A DNA stretch of 46,028 nucleotides from a virus: positions 1-46,028 of the IMG/VR virus record IMGVR_UViG_3300027714_000030; one strand, given 5' to 3'. The notes beneath the pieces are model-generated. The model did no database searches. It worked only from the letters and a program-made list of their open reading frames with translations, and was not told the DNA's origin. Of this stretch, positions 1 to 8,461 are shown piece after piece. Every line of letters begins with the position of its first letter. Position 1 is the stretch's first letter. Both the position numbers and the translations under genes were made by a program.

Positions 1-750
1 AAGTGAGACTGTAAATAATCCTAATGCTAATTTTGTGAGCATTTTGCCCATTTTGCCTAGACTCTTACTTACTCCCATTTTATCTAGTATCATGCCAATT
101 ACAGCAAATCCTAGAAGTACAGCGCCGGCAACTAACATACCCTTTAATATTTGAGGTGTTAATAATGCCATTAAGACTAAACTTACAGATAACAACAATA
201 AAGCTTTACCTATATCACCTAGTATGAGTATATTTTTAAGAGCTTTCTTGTCTAGTTTTTTAGTGGCAAACATTAAACCCTTAATCATCAACCATAACAT
301 TGGAACCCATATCAGTGACGCAACTCCAGCGACTAATAATAAAGGTGTTGCCAAAATCATTGTGGCCGCGAATTTAAGAATTGAATAACCTATATCTGCT
401 AATGCTAATAAACCATTAGTCAACGCCTCCATTTTAAGTTTTAGCTCTTTACCATCAGGCGCTCTATCTAAAGCATCTATAATAACACCTAAACCTAGTC
501 CAATTGGTTTTAATGAACCAGCAGTAATTCTAAGAACTAATGCTTCTTTAACAGAAACAGTTCCCTTTCCTCCCTTTCCTCCGGCATCTAATGCTTTACA
601 AAGTTCATCTATTTTTGTATATAAGTCACCACCTACTGAAACTGAGGCTGCAGTTTGACCAGTATTAATAGCTACTTGTTCAATTGATTTATTTGAAGCT
701 CCCATTCTTTCAAATGCGCTTGCTAAAAATGGTGGTATCAGATTGGCCAA
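1..750 (-). CDS. Tape-measure-like hydrophobic virion protein (3' end beyond the window)
   Basis: The reading frame is open from a TTG codon at 748-750 to the left edge, about 250 codons, and is incomplete at its C-terminus. The protein begins (M)ANLIPPFLASAFERMGA. From about residue 110 it is built of long Leu/Ala/Gly/Ile-rich hydrophobic helices separated by short Lys/Asp loops, as in tail tape-measure proteins. It lies directly after the gp26- and gp51-like genes, where baseplate hub and tail-length genes sit in T4-like phages. TTG is chosen because an in-frame stop (763-765) lies just upstream and the next in-frame ATG (703-705) would remove 15 plausible residues. A hairpin and a late-type promoter precede it. 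Another membrane-like virion protein is possible. Confidence 0.5.
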   Translation of the reverse strand, partial: MANLIPPFLASAFERMGASNKSIEQVAINTGQTAASVSVGGDLYTKIDELCKALDAGGKGGKGTVSVKEALVLRITAGSLKPIGLGLGVIIDALDRAPDGKELKLKMEALTNGLLALADIGYSILKFAATMILATPLLLVAGVASLIWVPMLWLMIKGLMFATKKLDKKALKNILILGDIGKALLLLSVSLVLMALLTPQILKGMLVAGAVLLGFAVIGMILDKMGVSKSLGKMGKMLTKLALGLFTVSL

Positions 751-780
751 TGTATATTTGTGTTATTTTTTTAGCATAAA

Positions 781-807
781 ACAAACGCTACCATGTGTAG
801 CGTTTGT
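781..807 (-). terminator. Perfect 10-bp hairpin between the gp51-like and tape-measure-like genes
   Basis: ACAAACGCTA (781-790) pairs perfectly with TAGCGTTTGT (798-807) around a 7-nt loop. On the minus strand the stem is followed by TTTTA. It can terminate transcripts ending at the gp51-like gene. However, a late-type promoter lies only 10 nt upstream (817-826), so the hairpin would also form the extreme 5' end of the downstream tape-measure transcript. Confidence 0.65.
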
Positions 808-816
808 CTATACTCT

Positions 817-826
817 TTATATATCT
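817..826 (-). promoter_or_regulatory. Late-promoter-like element AGATATATAA
   Basis: The minus strand reads AGATATATAA, an exact match to the consensus repeated upstream of the virion genes in this window. It lies just beyond the stop codon of the gp51-like gene, 66 nt upstream of the proposed TTG start of the tape-measure-like gene. Confidence 0.55.
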
Positions 827-1126
827 TTAAAATTTAGGCATCTTCATAGAAGGTGCTTTCATTGATGGGACCTTAGGCATCGCAGGCGTTTTCATTTGTG
901 AGCTCATTTGACTCTGTTGTTGCGCCTGTTGTTCTTCTTGGTCCTTATTCTGATTATTCTTCTCTTTAATGTATTCCGAAAGATTCTTTAAGTAATAGTG
1001 AAATTCATAATAAAACATATTCTCTATTTCTGACGGTTGCATTCTGAGATGTATGCCCAGATAGAACTTTGTCTTAAAGTAATTCTCCAGCGAGATCTGA
1101 AATAATGAAAAGACTTTTGATGCCAC
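827..1126 (-). CDS. gp51-like baseplate hub / tail assembly protein, possible frameshift product
   Basis: This is a small protein of about 99 aa if translation starts at GTG (1124-1126). It overlaps the end of the gp26-like gene in the +1 frame. The core around MQPSEIENMFYYEFHYYLKNL has the look of T4-like gp51/tail-assembly proteins. The tail is Gln-rich and ends in a Met/Pro/Lys repeat (KMPKF). In T4 the gene order is 26-51, which matches. The start is uncertain: GTG 1126, ATG 1042, or no start of its own if it is made by +1 frameshifting at CTT-TAA (1074-1079). Its place before the tape-measure-like gene is where many tailed phages encode a frameshifted tail chaperone. Confidence 0.5.
   Translation of the reverse strand: MASKVFSLFQISLENYFKTKFYLGIHLRMQPSEIENMFYYEFHYYLKNLSEYIKEKNNQNKDQEEQQAQQQSQMSSQMKTPAMPKVPSMKAPSMKMPKF
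1073..1088 (-). promoter_or_regulatory. Possible +1 frameshift site (CTT-TAA with upstream GGAG)
   Basis: The gp26-like frame ends GGA-GAA-TTA-CTT-TAA-G. CTT followed by a stop is the slip arrangement of the bacterial prfB +1 site (CUU-UGA). A shift from CUU to UUU leads straight into the open gp51-like frame (TTT-AAG-ACA). A GGAG lies 5 nt upstream of CTT, in a genome that otherwise shows almost no Shine-Dalgarno sequences. The sequence pattern is directly visible; its function is inferred. Confidence 0.35.
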
Positions 1127-2075
1127 CTGGGAAATCAAGAGGGGCTTTTGCGATCTCCCCGTCGAATTCCATTTCAAGTGTAGTTTCAACTCCAATTTTC
1201 ATTTTCTCAGCTAGTCTATATATTACCATAAACTTTTTCTGATCCCATGCTTTATAATCTACTTCCAAACTAAATATCTTTGGTAAGTTCAATTGTCTCC
1301 AATCTGGCGTGATATAAGGTAATACCTGAATAAAAGCTTTGTCAAATTCAATTTCTTTTTCTTGACGATCTTTTAGATATTTGGTTATTTCTTGCATAAC
1401 ACCAATAGAAGGTGGACGCATGTTAACTTCTCCAGCAGATCTAGTTTTAATAAGGTACATTCTATCTTTAGAACTATAATATCCTTCTATTTCTGTTGGT
1501 ACTTGTGTAGCAACTAAATACCTAGAGGCCAATTCGATGTCAACCGCTTGTTTAGAGTGTTCAGTTTTTCCCTTAAGAATTAATTTATTCTCTGGTTCTG
1601 GGAAAGTAAGATCTCTAATAGATAATAAAAGAACAATTCTGTCTTCTTCTAAAATATCTTTGTAAGACATTCTTTTATCTCCTAATGTAATCTGTGTACA
1701 CATTTCTACGATATGGTTAAGTTTTTCTTCCATATCAATATAGTTGTTCTCATCCATTGTTGAGAAGTGTCTAATTTCAGAAGCTCTAGCAGATCTGATT
1801 TTAATTACACAATCTCTTGGATAGAATTTACCTTTAGATGGTAATTCTTCTTGATCAAGAACCATCCATCCTAAGAATTGATCCGCGGATCTTTCAGGTC
1901 TTGCTTGTCCAAAATTATCCATGCTAACTTTTCCAAGTCCTTTGGATTCTACTGCATCTAGCATTTCTGCTGATACATCTTCAACTGCTTGAGTTTCTAC
2001 TGGTTGATTGATATCATCTTTCGCTTCCAGTATCCTTTTTGCAGCTTCTTCTTTTTTGTTTAATTCGTCGCTCAT
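1074..2075 (-). CDS. gp26-like baseplate hub / tail assembly protein
   Basis: 333 aa. The N-terminal 60 residues are charged and low-complexity. A conserved-looking core follows, beginning around residue 75 with DQEELPSKGKFYP and IKIRSARASEIRHF, then helices with EDRIVLLLSIRDL. This 'LPSKGkfYp ... a.EirhF ... iLl.iRdL' pattern is what I associate with the gp26 family of marine T4-like phages, where the protein acts in baseplate hub assembly. The following gene is gp51-like, as in T4. It is longer than T4 gp26 (about 208 aa) because of the N-terminal extension. The stop is part of the proposed CTT-TAA frameshift site. An alternative role is as the major product of a frameshifted tail-chaperone pair. 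Confidence 0.5.
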   Translation of the reverse strand: MSDELNKKEEAAKRILEAKDDINQPVETQAVEDVSAEMLDAVESKGLGKVSMDNFGQARPERSADQFLGWMVLDQEELPSKGKFYPRDCVIKIRSARASEIRHFSTMDENNYIDMEEKLNHIVEMCTQITLGDKRMSYKDILEEDRIVLLLSIRDLTFPEPENKLILKGKTEHSKQAVDIELASRYLVATQVPTEIEGYYSSKDRMYLIKTRSAGEVNMRPPSIGVMQEITKYLKDRQEKEIEFDKAFIQVLPYITPDWRQLNLPKIFSLEVDYKAWDQKKFMVIYRLAEKMKIGVETTLEMEFDGEIAKAPLDFPGGIKSLFIISDLAGELL

Positions 2076-2083
2076 GTTGTTTA

Positions 2084-2299
2084 CTATTTAAGGTTTTTTA
2101 CTTTATTTTTAATATATGACTGTTGTTCACTTAGTTTTAAACTTAACTCTTTTTTTATTAAGTCTCTGATCCATGAACTAACAGAAACTGGTCTAGTCTC
2201 AGTGTCTATCGCGTCGTTTAAGATACAACGATTAACAGAGCCTACTTCATCTTCCGTAAGAAGAACTTGAAGTTTTTTTGTTAATTTGTGGTTATTCAT
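2084..2299 (-). CDS. Small ribbon-helix-helix-like protein
   Basis: 71 aa from the ATG at 2297-2299. An upstream in-frame ATG at 2365 would run through the gp19 terminator hairpin, so it is rejected. The sequence has the RHH layout: a short beta segment (KKLQVLLTEDEV), a helix, then VSVSSWIRDLIKKEL forming the second helix, followed by a Lys-rich tail. RHH proteins usually bind DNA as dimers, so a small regulator is plausible, but no target can be named. It sits alone between the gp19 terminator and the gp26-like gene, with a promoter variant (2327-2336) in front. Confidence 0.55.
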   Translation of the reverse strand: MNNHKLTKKLQVLLTEDEVGSVNRCILNDAIDTETRPVSVSSWIRDLIKKELSLKLSEQQSYIKNKVKNLK

Positions 2300-2326
2300 A
2301 ATAATTTGATATGTTAATAATATATT

Positions 2327-2336
2327 ATATTTATCT
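2327..2336 (-). promoter_or_regulatory. Variant late-promoter-like element AGATAAATAT
   Basis: The minus strand reads AGATAAATAT, which resembles both the local AGATATATAA consensus and the T4 late box TATAAATA. It lies 27 nt upstream of the RHH-like gene and just after the gp19 terminator, where a new transcription unit should begin. Confidence 0.35.
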
Positions 2337-2343
2337 TGCAAAA

Positions 2344-2376
2344 AATAAGAAGATGCTATATGCACCTTCTTATTTA
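2344..2376 (-). terminator. Intrinsic terminator after the tail tube gene
   Basis: AAATAAGAAG (2344-2353) and CTTCTTATTT (2367-2376) form a 10-bp stem with a 13-nt loop. On the minus strand the hairpin is followed by a run of T. It lies 13 nt beyond the gp19 stop codon. Confidence 0.75.
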
Positions 2377-2389
2377 GGGTTGTGTGTGT

Positions 2390-2947
2390 TTAGTTTACTT
2401 CTTCAGCGTACACATCAGATCTCCAAGTGATCTCTAATGATTGTACATCTCCTGAACTGTAATCTAATGCATCTGTAAATCCAAGACCTGAAGTAATGAA
2501 ACAATCATCAAGTGTTACCTTTCTGAATATATCACCTTCTCTGTTAAATTGTACAATTACAATAGTTCCTACGTAATTCTTTTTCAAGCCCATTTCACCA
2601 GTTTCTGGATTATATTGTGCTCTGTACCATTGGCGTAATGTTTTGTATAAATACGCTTGGTTAGAATCGTTTAAGTTCAACGAAAAGTTAACTGTTACAT
2701 CGATTGAAGTATTGTCTACTGTACCAGCAAATGATCTAGTAGCAAATTTATACTTTTGTTCGATTGCAGAAACCTCTTTGTGTAGACCTGCAAGACCTGA
2801 AATTGTATTTACATGTTGTAATAACAACTCTTGTCCTGTAACGCCATCCGGTGGTAAAATAGTTACCTCAAATAGGTTAGCCTGTACTGGTTCGAAGTTC
2901 TTACCTTTCTTTTGTGTTTGATCTTCTGAATAATGTGGTAAAGCCAT
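2390..2947 (-). CDS. 19: Tail tube protein (gp19)
   Basis: 185 aa, close to T4 gp19 (163 aa). The protein forms the inner tube through which DNA passes. It has the usual small beta-rich tube-protein composition, with EVTILPPDGVTGQELLLQHVNTISGLAG near the N-terminus, a central segment containing SLNLNDSNQAYLYKTLRQW, and a C-terminus ending in TWRSDVYAEEVN. It directly follows the sheath gene on the same strand, as 18-19 do in T4. It has its own late-type promoter 18 nt upstream of ATG and an intrinsic terminator just downstream, consistent with high independent expression. The ATG leader is A/T-rich without a Shine-Dalgarno sequence. Confidence 0.85.
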   Translation of the reverse strand: MALPHYSEDQTQKKGKNFEPVQANLFEVTILPPDGVTGQELLLQHVNTISGLAGLHKEVSAIEQKYKFATRSFAGTVDNTSIDVTVNFSLNLNDSNQAYLYKTLRQWYRAQYNPETGEMGLKKNYVGTIVIVQFNREGDIFRKVTLDDCFITSGLGFTDALDYSSGDVQSLEITWRSDVYAEEVN

Positions 2948-2965
2948 AATGTTTATGTGTTTATT

Positions 2966-2975
2966 TTATATATCT
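2966..2975 (-). promoter_or_regulatory. Late-promoter-like element for the tail tube gene
   Basis: Exact AGATATATAA on the minus strand, 18 nt upstream of the gp19 ATG. It lies between the gp19 start (2947) and the gp18 stop (2983). Confidence 0.65.
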
Positions 2976-2982
2976 TATTTTG

Positions 2983-5829
2983 TTATGCAAAGTTTCCAGT
3001 TGCTATTTCTCCTGTGTTCAAGATAGTTACTCTCGATACTAAGATTTCAAGTCCTTTAACTGGCTCAACAAATGTATCTAAAATACCCATGTTATTATCG
3101 ATTACTTCGTTAGTGTTGTTAGATCCGTCCATAACGTTTCTATAATCATATACACCTCCGTCTTTCTTTACTGATTCCATAAATGAATCTGATAAAGTTT
3201 TAATCTCTAATCTTGTTTGCGCGTTGTTGAACTCGAATAAATAGTTTTTCAAGATTTCTGCTAAACCGTCTTCAATATAGATCATCGCTTCTCTTACGTG
3301 AGCAGAAGATAATGCTGATTGAATTGATTGCTGTGCAGTTTTATTACCTTTAATAGTCAAACCAACGCCTCTTTCGAATACAATTGGGTTAATACCAAAT
3401 GGCTCTAAATAATCTCTATCATTCTTATCGAATGCAAATTCTAGACCTTGTACACCTGTACCACCTACAACACCTCTTCTTGGTCCTGCAATGATAGACC
3501 ATGGTAATGCGTCTAAATATTTATCGATATAGTTGTTAGATACGTATGCTGCTGGTGGAATAACCTTAGATCTACCATTTTCTAATACATTAAGTCCTGG
3601 TGAATAGTAGAAACCGAAGTTTGCACCTTCATTAAGACTTGGCAATGTGTAGATTGCAGTAGGATTAAGTTCTAAATTACCACCTGAAGCTACTAATCTA
3701 GTTTCAAATGATCCAGTGTTTGCATCTTTAAAAGAAGGGTTCGTTGCTGCTTTAAATTCTTTCACCATAGGTGCGTTAAGAATTGCAGAAGCATTTTGTC
3801 TTTCTTTACAAAGTTGAGTAATTTCTTCCTTGTTAATAATACCTCCATTTTCTAATGATCCAAATGTATCAACTACATATCTGAATGTTATTGCATCTTT
3901 ATCAACTAACGTGTTTGATAAACCATTACCTGGTTTTAACTGAGTTAATAATTCAGCAATAGACTTATCTGTCTGTGTTGCTGCCGCTAATGGGAACATT
4001 GTATAAGTAGTAGTACTTTCTTCATATCTTTTAAGAGCGTATTCAGGTCTTACTGAAACTGGTCTGTGACATTCAAATGTATAGATGTTAGATCCATCTG
4101 AAACAGTTTTAATAATTCTTTTAATTCTTGCTAATTTACCGCCATCTGCTGGGATGTACATTCCTACTGAAACGTCAGACCAATCAAATGTATCATTTAC
4201 TAATGTAGCAGATAATTTAAATTGACCAGCTCCTACTGCACTAAATGAATAGTTATTAGCTAGTGTTGGTAACATTACCGCTCTAGAGTTAGGTTCTATT
4301 GTAGTAAATTCTAGAGTTGCAGATGCCGCTCTAGTAAATGCTGTGATTGAAACTGCTGATGCAGTAGCATACTGTGCACTAAATGAATCTCCACCGGCAG
4401 CAGTAATTTTTACAACATTAATAGATCCGTTATTAAATAATTCTGTTACTGTAGAAATTGCCACATATTCTCCACTGCTAGCACCTTCTAAGAAAGATCC
4501 GGCTATTAAAGAACCTGCAGTAAGTAGTTTACCTGCAACATCTCCTCCAACTTCTGGACATGCAATAAAAATATCTCCGTCAACTACTGTTATTGCTCCA
4601 GCATGGAAAGATGCTGCAGTTCCAGCCGCAAAGCTTTCATATGTTGGAGTGTTAATTGCCTTTGTTGTTTTAATAACAACATCAGAACCGTCTTGACTGA
4701 TATTTTCAATTGGAGTATATTCTCCATCAATAGATGCTTTTAAGAATCCTGTATCTGAAACACCTGCAAGAGTTAAATCACTCACTGTAGCTGCTTTAAT
4801 TAGTAATTCATCACCTGTAACTTCCATTACTCTAGAGAATGCAATAGCTTCAGGAGTTGCATCTTGTTCAACTCTATGAGAAAGAACTTTATAATCTTGA
4901 TAGATGTCAAAGTTAGTTCCTACAAAATCAATTGTATCTAATGCTTCTTCATTAATTGCACAGAATAAACCTGTTCTTCTAGCTTCTAAGTTAATTAAAG
5001 TCTCAATGTATAATTGACGACCTTCTTGATCTTGGAATTCAGGAATAACTGATCCAGAATATTGTGCAATTAAACTAACTTCTCTTAATGCTGTGAATTT
5101 AGCTAATTGATCTCTGAATAAACCTTTTTCATTAAAGAAACCTCCGTAAGTTGGGTCATTGTTTAAAATCGTAGCATCATAAGATCCTTTGAATACAAAT
5201 ACGTCTACCATATAGTCAGACACGTATTCTAGATCTTCGATACCTTCAGGTACATTACCTTCACCGTACCATTCTCTTGCTGTCATGTTAAAACCATCAG
5301 TGTTAGCTGCTTGTCTTACAATAACTGAAATAGGTTCTTGTTTAATGTTTGCAAATGTAATTGCATTGTTTGAATCATCAGCGGTGTTTCCTGCTGCTGA
5401 TAATGTTTTAATATCAGAAGGAACCCAAAATTTATCAGTATCAAATATACTACTATATTGAACTGATGCTGTTTTAGCTGCTAAACCTTCTTGCGAAGAA
5501 TTTGTAGCTGGAGATACCATTGCCACTCTATCTGCGGCATCTGCTGCAGTTAGATTTAAAGCTAATATCGGTCCTCTTGAAAGAGTTTCGATACAAGATC
5601 GGTGGAAGTACATTCCTTTCTTTTCTAAAGATTTGTCAATACCACCAAAAACTTGAGTAAATTGCTCGATGTTTTCGATAAATACCGGAGTGTTGTATGG
5701 ACCTTTTTTAGATCTACCAACAACCAATCTGATAGTTTCAGCTGGGATGTTTACCGTTTGTGATTTGTCAAACTCTAAGCGATATACGCCTGAGCTCTTG
5801 AACTGTAATAATTGAGGACTTAATGCCAT
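2983..5829 (-). CDS. 18: Tail sheath protein (gp18), enlarged
   Basis: 948 aa, against 659 for T4 gp18. Sheath proteins form the contractile outer tail. The N-terminus (MALSPQLLQFKSSGVYRLEFD, then IRLVVGRSKKGPYNTPVFI) and the C-terminal 300 residues (PWSIIAGPRRGVVGG, ANFGFYYSPGLNVL, HVREAMIYIEDGLAEILKNYLFEFN) are typical of the family. The extra length is mostly in the middle, roughly residues 350-600, which is Ser/Thr/Ala/Gly-rich and beta-like. This looks like one or more surface domains inserted at a permissive point, as is common in long sheaths. It is followed by gp19 and preceded by a late-type promoter 30 nt upstream of ATG. Confidence 0.93.
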   Translation of the reverse strand: MALSPQLLQFKSSGVYRLEFDKSQTVNIPAETIRLVVGRSKKGPYNTPVFIENIEQFTQVFGGIDKSLEKKGMYFHRSCIETLSRGPILALNLTAADAADRVAMVSPATNSSQEGLAAKTASVQYSSIFDTDKFWVPSDIKTLSAAGNTADDSNNAITFANIKQEPISVIVRQAANTDGFNMTAREWYGEGNVPEGIEDLEYVSDYMVDVFVFKGSYDATILNNDPTYGGFFNEKGLFRDQLAKFTALREVSLIAQYSGSVIPEFQDQEGRQLYIETLINLEARRTGLFCAINEEALDTIDFVGTNFDIYQDYKVLSHRVEQDATPEAIAFSRVMEVTGDELLIKAATVSDLTLAGVSDTGFLKASIDGEYTPIENISQDGSDVVIKTTKAINTPTYESFAAGTAASFHAGAITVVDGDIFIACPEVGGDVAGKLLTAGSLIAGSFLEGASSGEYVAISTVTELFNNGSINVVKITAAGGDSFSAQYATASAVSITAFTRAASATLEFTTIEPNSRAVMLPTLANNYSFSAVGAGQFKLSATLVNDTFDWSDVSVGMYIPADGGKLARIKRIIKTVSDGSNIYTFECHRPVSVRPEYALKRYEESTTTYTMFPLAAATQTDKSIAELLTQLKPGNGLSNTLVDKDAITFRYVVDTFGSLENGGIINKEEITQLCKERQNASAILNAPMVKEFKAATNPSFKDANTGSFETRLVASGGNLELNPTAIYTLPSLNEGANFGFYYSPGLNVLENGRSKVIPPAAYVSNNYIDKYLDALPWSIIAGPRRGVVGGTGVQGLEFAFDKNDRDYLEPFGINPIVFERGVGLTIKGNKTAQQSIQSALSSAHVREAMIYIEDGLAEILKNYLFEFNNAQTRLEIKTLSDSFMESVKKDGGVYDYRNVMDGSNNTNEVIDNNMGILDTFVEPVKGLEILVSRVTILNTGEIATGNFA

Positions 5830-5859
5830 AGTTGTTCTTATTTATTTTTTTTACTTTTA

Positions 5860-5869
5860 TTATATATCT
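5860..5869 (-). promoter_or_regulatory. Late-promoter-like element for the sheath gene
   Basis: Exact AGATATATAA on the minus strand, 30 nt upstream of the gp18 ATG, in the short gap after gp17. Confidence 0.65.
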
Positions 5870-5889
5870 ACTCTTATTTCCAAATTTGT

Positions 5890-7722
5890 TTAGATTAGAT
5901 CATATATATCATATTGTAGATCTCCATCTGTTGCACTATCTTTGTATAATATTTTTTCCATTTCTGTATGTAAGTCTGGATCTATGAAATCCAATAATTC
6001 TTCTATAATATCTGCATAGTCGGTTGTGTTAAAAAATTCAGTAGAAGTAATAACAGTCATGACTGTATCGTCATTTCCCATTTGAGCTCCATAACCTCCT
6101 CTTGGTAAACCTCCGAATAGACTCGCTTCATTTATAGTTGTTTCATCTGTTATATCTATCCTATTTATTTTATACAGCTTGGCGAAATTCTGACAAAAAA
6201 TTGCTTTATTGTCAGATTTTATTTTAATTCCAGCCTTAAGCGTTTTAGAATCATGCCTATGCCTAAACTTAACTACCATTTCATCATCAAAATCATTCTT
6301 CTGTGGAAATACAGATCTTAGATATTGAAAGAGTACAGATCCATATGTATTATACTCAACTATCATTTTTACATTCTCGTTATAAAACAATTCACAAGAA
6401 ATTGTGTATAAAACTTTTGCGAAGTCTTCTATAACATGTTCATTTGATCTGAACATACCAACTTGTTTAAGTTTAAAGAAATCATACATAGCACCTGGAT
6501 TCTGTGAATTTATAATTTCTTCTTTATTCATTGGTTCTACTTGAAACATATTAATAACGGAATAATCACCACCATTACCCTCTGCAATATCCACTGAAAG
6601 AACCCAGAAGTTTTCAGGGTCTCTGATAGTTTCAATATCAAAGCTAGGGTCCCATGATAAAAAGCCTTTCGTGTCAATTGAAATATAATCAAATACATCA
6701 AAATCATGATAAACATATTTTTGCATACGCTTACGCATTTTCTTCAAGTCAATTGGATCTAATAATAAATTTGAAGATGAAACGAATTCATTTCCATACT
6801 GTCTATTAAACGCTTCTATTGAACCTAAATTACCTAACTCACGTTCATACCATGCATCATCTCTATCAGGATGTTCCCACCAATCAACTCGCATTGCTTT
6901 ATACTCATTTTCGTCACGATCTGCCGCTGCGTAAATTTGATAAAATTTGTTAAAACCGTTAGGTGTAGATGTTATAGTAATACGAGATACCTTAGACGCA
7001 GATAATGTAGGATAAACATTTTCATAAAAGGCATCTACAATTGTTGGATGAATATGCGCAAACTCATCAAGATATAAATTATGAATAGTAAAACCAATAC
7101 CGGCTTTCGCGGTAGTAGCTTGTCCAACAAGTCTACACCCATTATCACACTTAACATTCATTACATCATACTTAACAATACCAGGTTTCATAAAGAACGG
7201 AACGTTCTCAACTACAACTTTAGCCTTATCTATAATTTCTTTTGTTGAATCTGATTTATTGGCAAGTAATAGTGTGTTTTTATCAGTATTGAATATTAAG
7301 TACCATGCATTAAATATACTTGCTGTCACTGTTTTACCCATTTGACGAGCAGCTAAAACTATATTGAATCTTTCTTCTTGGAAATTTCTCAACATTGTTT
7401 TTTGATATTCTCTAAGTTTTACCTGTTGAATACCGTTATCAGTCATTACTACTGCATATTTTTCAGCAAAGTATACAATGTCTGTTGCACATCTGGCCAA
7501 TTCAGTAATCTCTTCATCTGTATATTCGAATACGATATTACCCTTACGTAAGAAGTTTTTACCTTCATAGAATGGCATGGCAACCTTAGGTCTAAAACCT
7601 TGATCCATCGCTATCATCAAATCATTAACTTGTTTAGTAGACCAAACAATTTTTTCTGATAGCACATCACCCTCATCTTTGGGTATCCATTTATTATCTC
7701 CGATATATCCTTCGTTTGCCAT
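5890..7722 (-). CDS. 17: Terminase large subunit (gp17)
   Basis: 610 aa, equal to T4 gp17 (610). This is the packaging motor ATPase and headful nuclease that docks on the portal. The ATPase domain has Walker A LAARQMGKT (about residues 123-131) and Walker B NLYLDE ending at D219-E220. The C-terminal RNase H-like nuclease has acidic residues in VLSVDIAEGNGGDYS (D378, D386), a further acidic site in MIVEYNTYG, and a final GNDDTV. Its start overlaps the gp16 stop (TAATG), indicating translational coupling, and gp16-gp17-gp18-gp19 keep the T4 order. Confidence 0.95.
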   Translation of the reverse strand: MANEGYIGDNKWIPKDEGDVLSEKIVWSTKQVNDLMIAMDQGFRPKVAMPFYEGKNFLRKGNIVFEYTDEEITELARCATDIVYFAEKYAVVMTDNGIQQVKLREYQKTMLRNFQEERFNIVLAARQMGKTVTASIFNAWYLIFNTDKNTLLLANKSDSTKEIIDKAKVVVENVPFFMKPGIVKYDVMNVKCDNGCRLVGQATTAKAGIGFTIHNLYLDEFAHIHPTIVDAFYENVYPTLSASKVSRITITSTPNGFNKFYQIYAAADRDENEYKAMRVDWWEHPDRDDAWYERELGNLGSIEAFNRQYGNEFVSSSNLLLDPIDLKKMRKRMQKYVYHDFDVFDYISIDTKGFLSWDPSFDIETIRDPENFWVLSVDIAEGNGGDYSVINMFQVEPMNKEEIINSQNPGAMYDFFKLKQVGMFRSNEHVIEDFAKVLYTISCELFYNENVKMIVEYNTYGSVLFQYLRSVFPQKNDFDDEMVVKFRHRHDSKTLKAGIKIKSDNKAIFCQNFAKLYKINRIDITDETTINEASLFGGLPRGGYGAQMGNDDTVMTVITSTEFFNTTDYADIIEELLDFIDPDLHTEMEKILYKDSATDGDLQYDIYDLI

Positions 7723-8387
7723 TAATCTTCAGTAGTTTCTTCTATATCTTCTATATCTTCGTTAGCGGTGGTTTTAATTCCTGCCTGTATTGCGGCCATT
7801 AGATCCTTTGTACCTCTTTGAAGATTTTTGTTTTCTTTGCTTCCTCCAGATTCTTCTATTTCTCTAACGTCATCTCTCTTTTTATAAATCTCAATATCTC
7901 TAGCTATTCTTTTAGTAGATTCTTCAGAAGCCATTAAATACATTGTTTGTGATTTAATGATATCTAACATTGATTTTTGTAGAGTTGCAAGAACCTCAAA
8001 CATTCTAGGTGCAAGTTCTCCATCATCGATAGTTTGTAAAAGAGTAGTAAGTGCTCTTTCTCCTGCTTGTAGTTGATAAATCAAAGACGACATTGTCATC
8101 TCATCCATTTTCTTTTTAGCTTGAATATATTCATCCTTTTCAATTATATCTGCATCTAGATAAAATTTCATCAGAGCTGTGATAGTTTTTTCTGCTTTCT
8201 TAGTTGCGCTACCTTTTAGTTCTTCGTAACTAATTCTTGGCACTATATCAGTAGTTGGCTGTTTCATCGGAACATCTATTGGATCAGTTTCTACATCTAA
8301 TACATTTGTATCTCCAATTAAATCGTCTAACTCTTGTCGGATTTGGTCCGCTTGTTCAGATATATTCTTTTTCTTGTCTTCACTCAT
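7722..8387 (-). CDS. 16: Terminase small subunit (gp16)
   Basis: 221 aa (T4 gp16: 164 aa). The protein is mostly helical with acidic ends. The segment PRMFEVLATLQKSMLDIIKSQ resembles the T4 gp16 region '[20 protein letters not shown]', and it is immediately followed by gp17 with a one-base overlap, as expected for a small terminase. Small terminases form rings that select the DNA and stimulate the gp17 ATPase. A late-type promoter lies 16 nt upstream of ATG. Confidence 0.8.
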   Translation of the reverse strand: MSEDKKKNISEQADQIRQELDDLIGDTNVLDVETDPIDVPMKQPTTDIVPRISYEELKGSATKKAEKTITALMKFYLDADIIEKDEYIQAKKKMDEMTMSSLIYQLQAGERALTTLLQTIDDGELAPRMFEVLATLQKSMLDIIKSQTMYLMASEESTKRIARDIEIYKKRDDVREIEESGGSKENKNLQRGTKDLMAAIQAGIKTTANEDIEDIEETTED

Positions 8388-8403
8388 ATTATTATATTAT
8401 AAT

Positions 8404-8413
8404 CTATATATCT
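8404..8413 (-). promoter_or_regulatory. Late-promoter-like element for the terminase genes
   Basis: The minus strand reads AGATATATAG, one mismatch from consensus, 16 nt upstream of the gp16 ATG, in the 74-nt gap after the 649-aa virion protein. Confidence 0.6.
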
Positions 8414-8461
8414 TAGAATCCTGCAGTGACAAATGTATATAGTTATTTGCCCTAATAAAAA

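Noticed and set aside
2300-2365. Longer N-terminus for the ribbon-helix-helix protein (start at 2365)
   Set aside because: It would be translated from within the gp19 terminator hairpin and upstream of the probable promoter; the 22 extra residues look non-coding.
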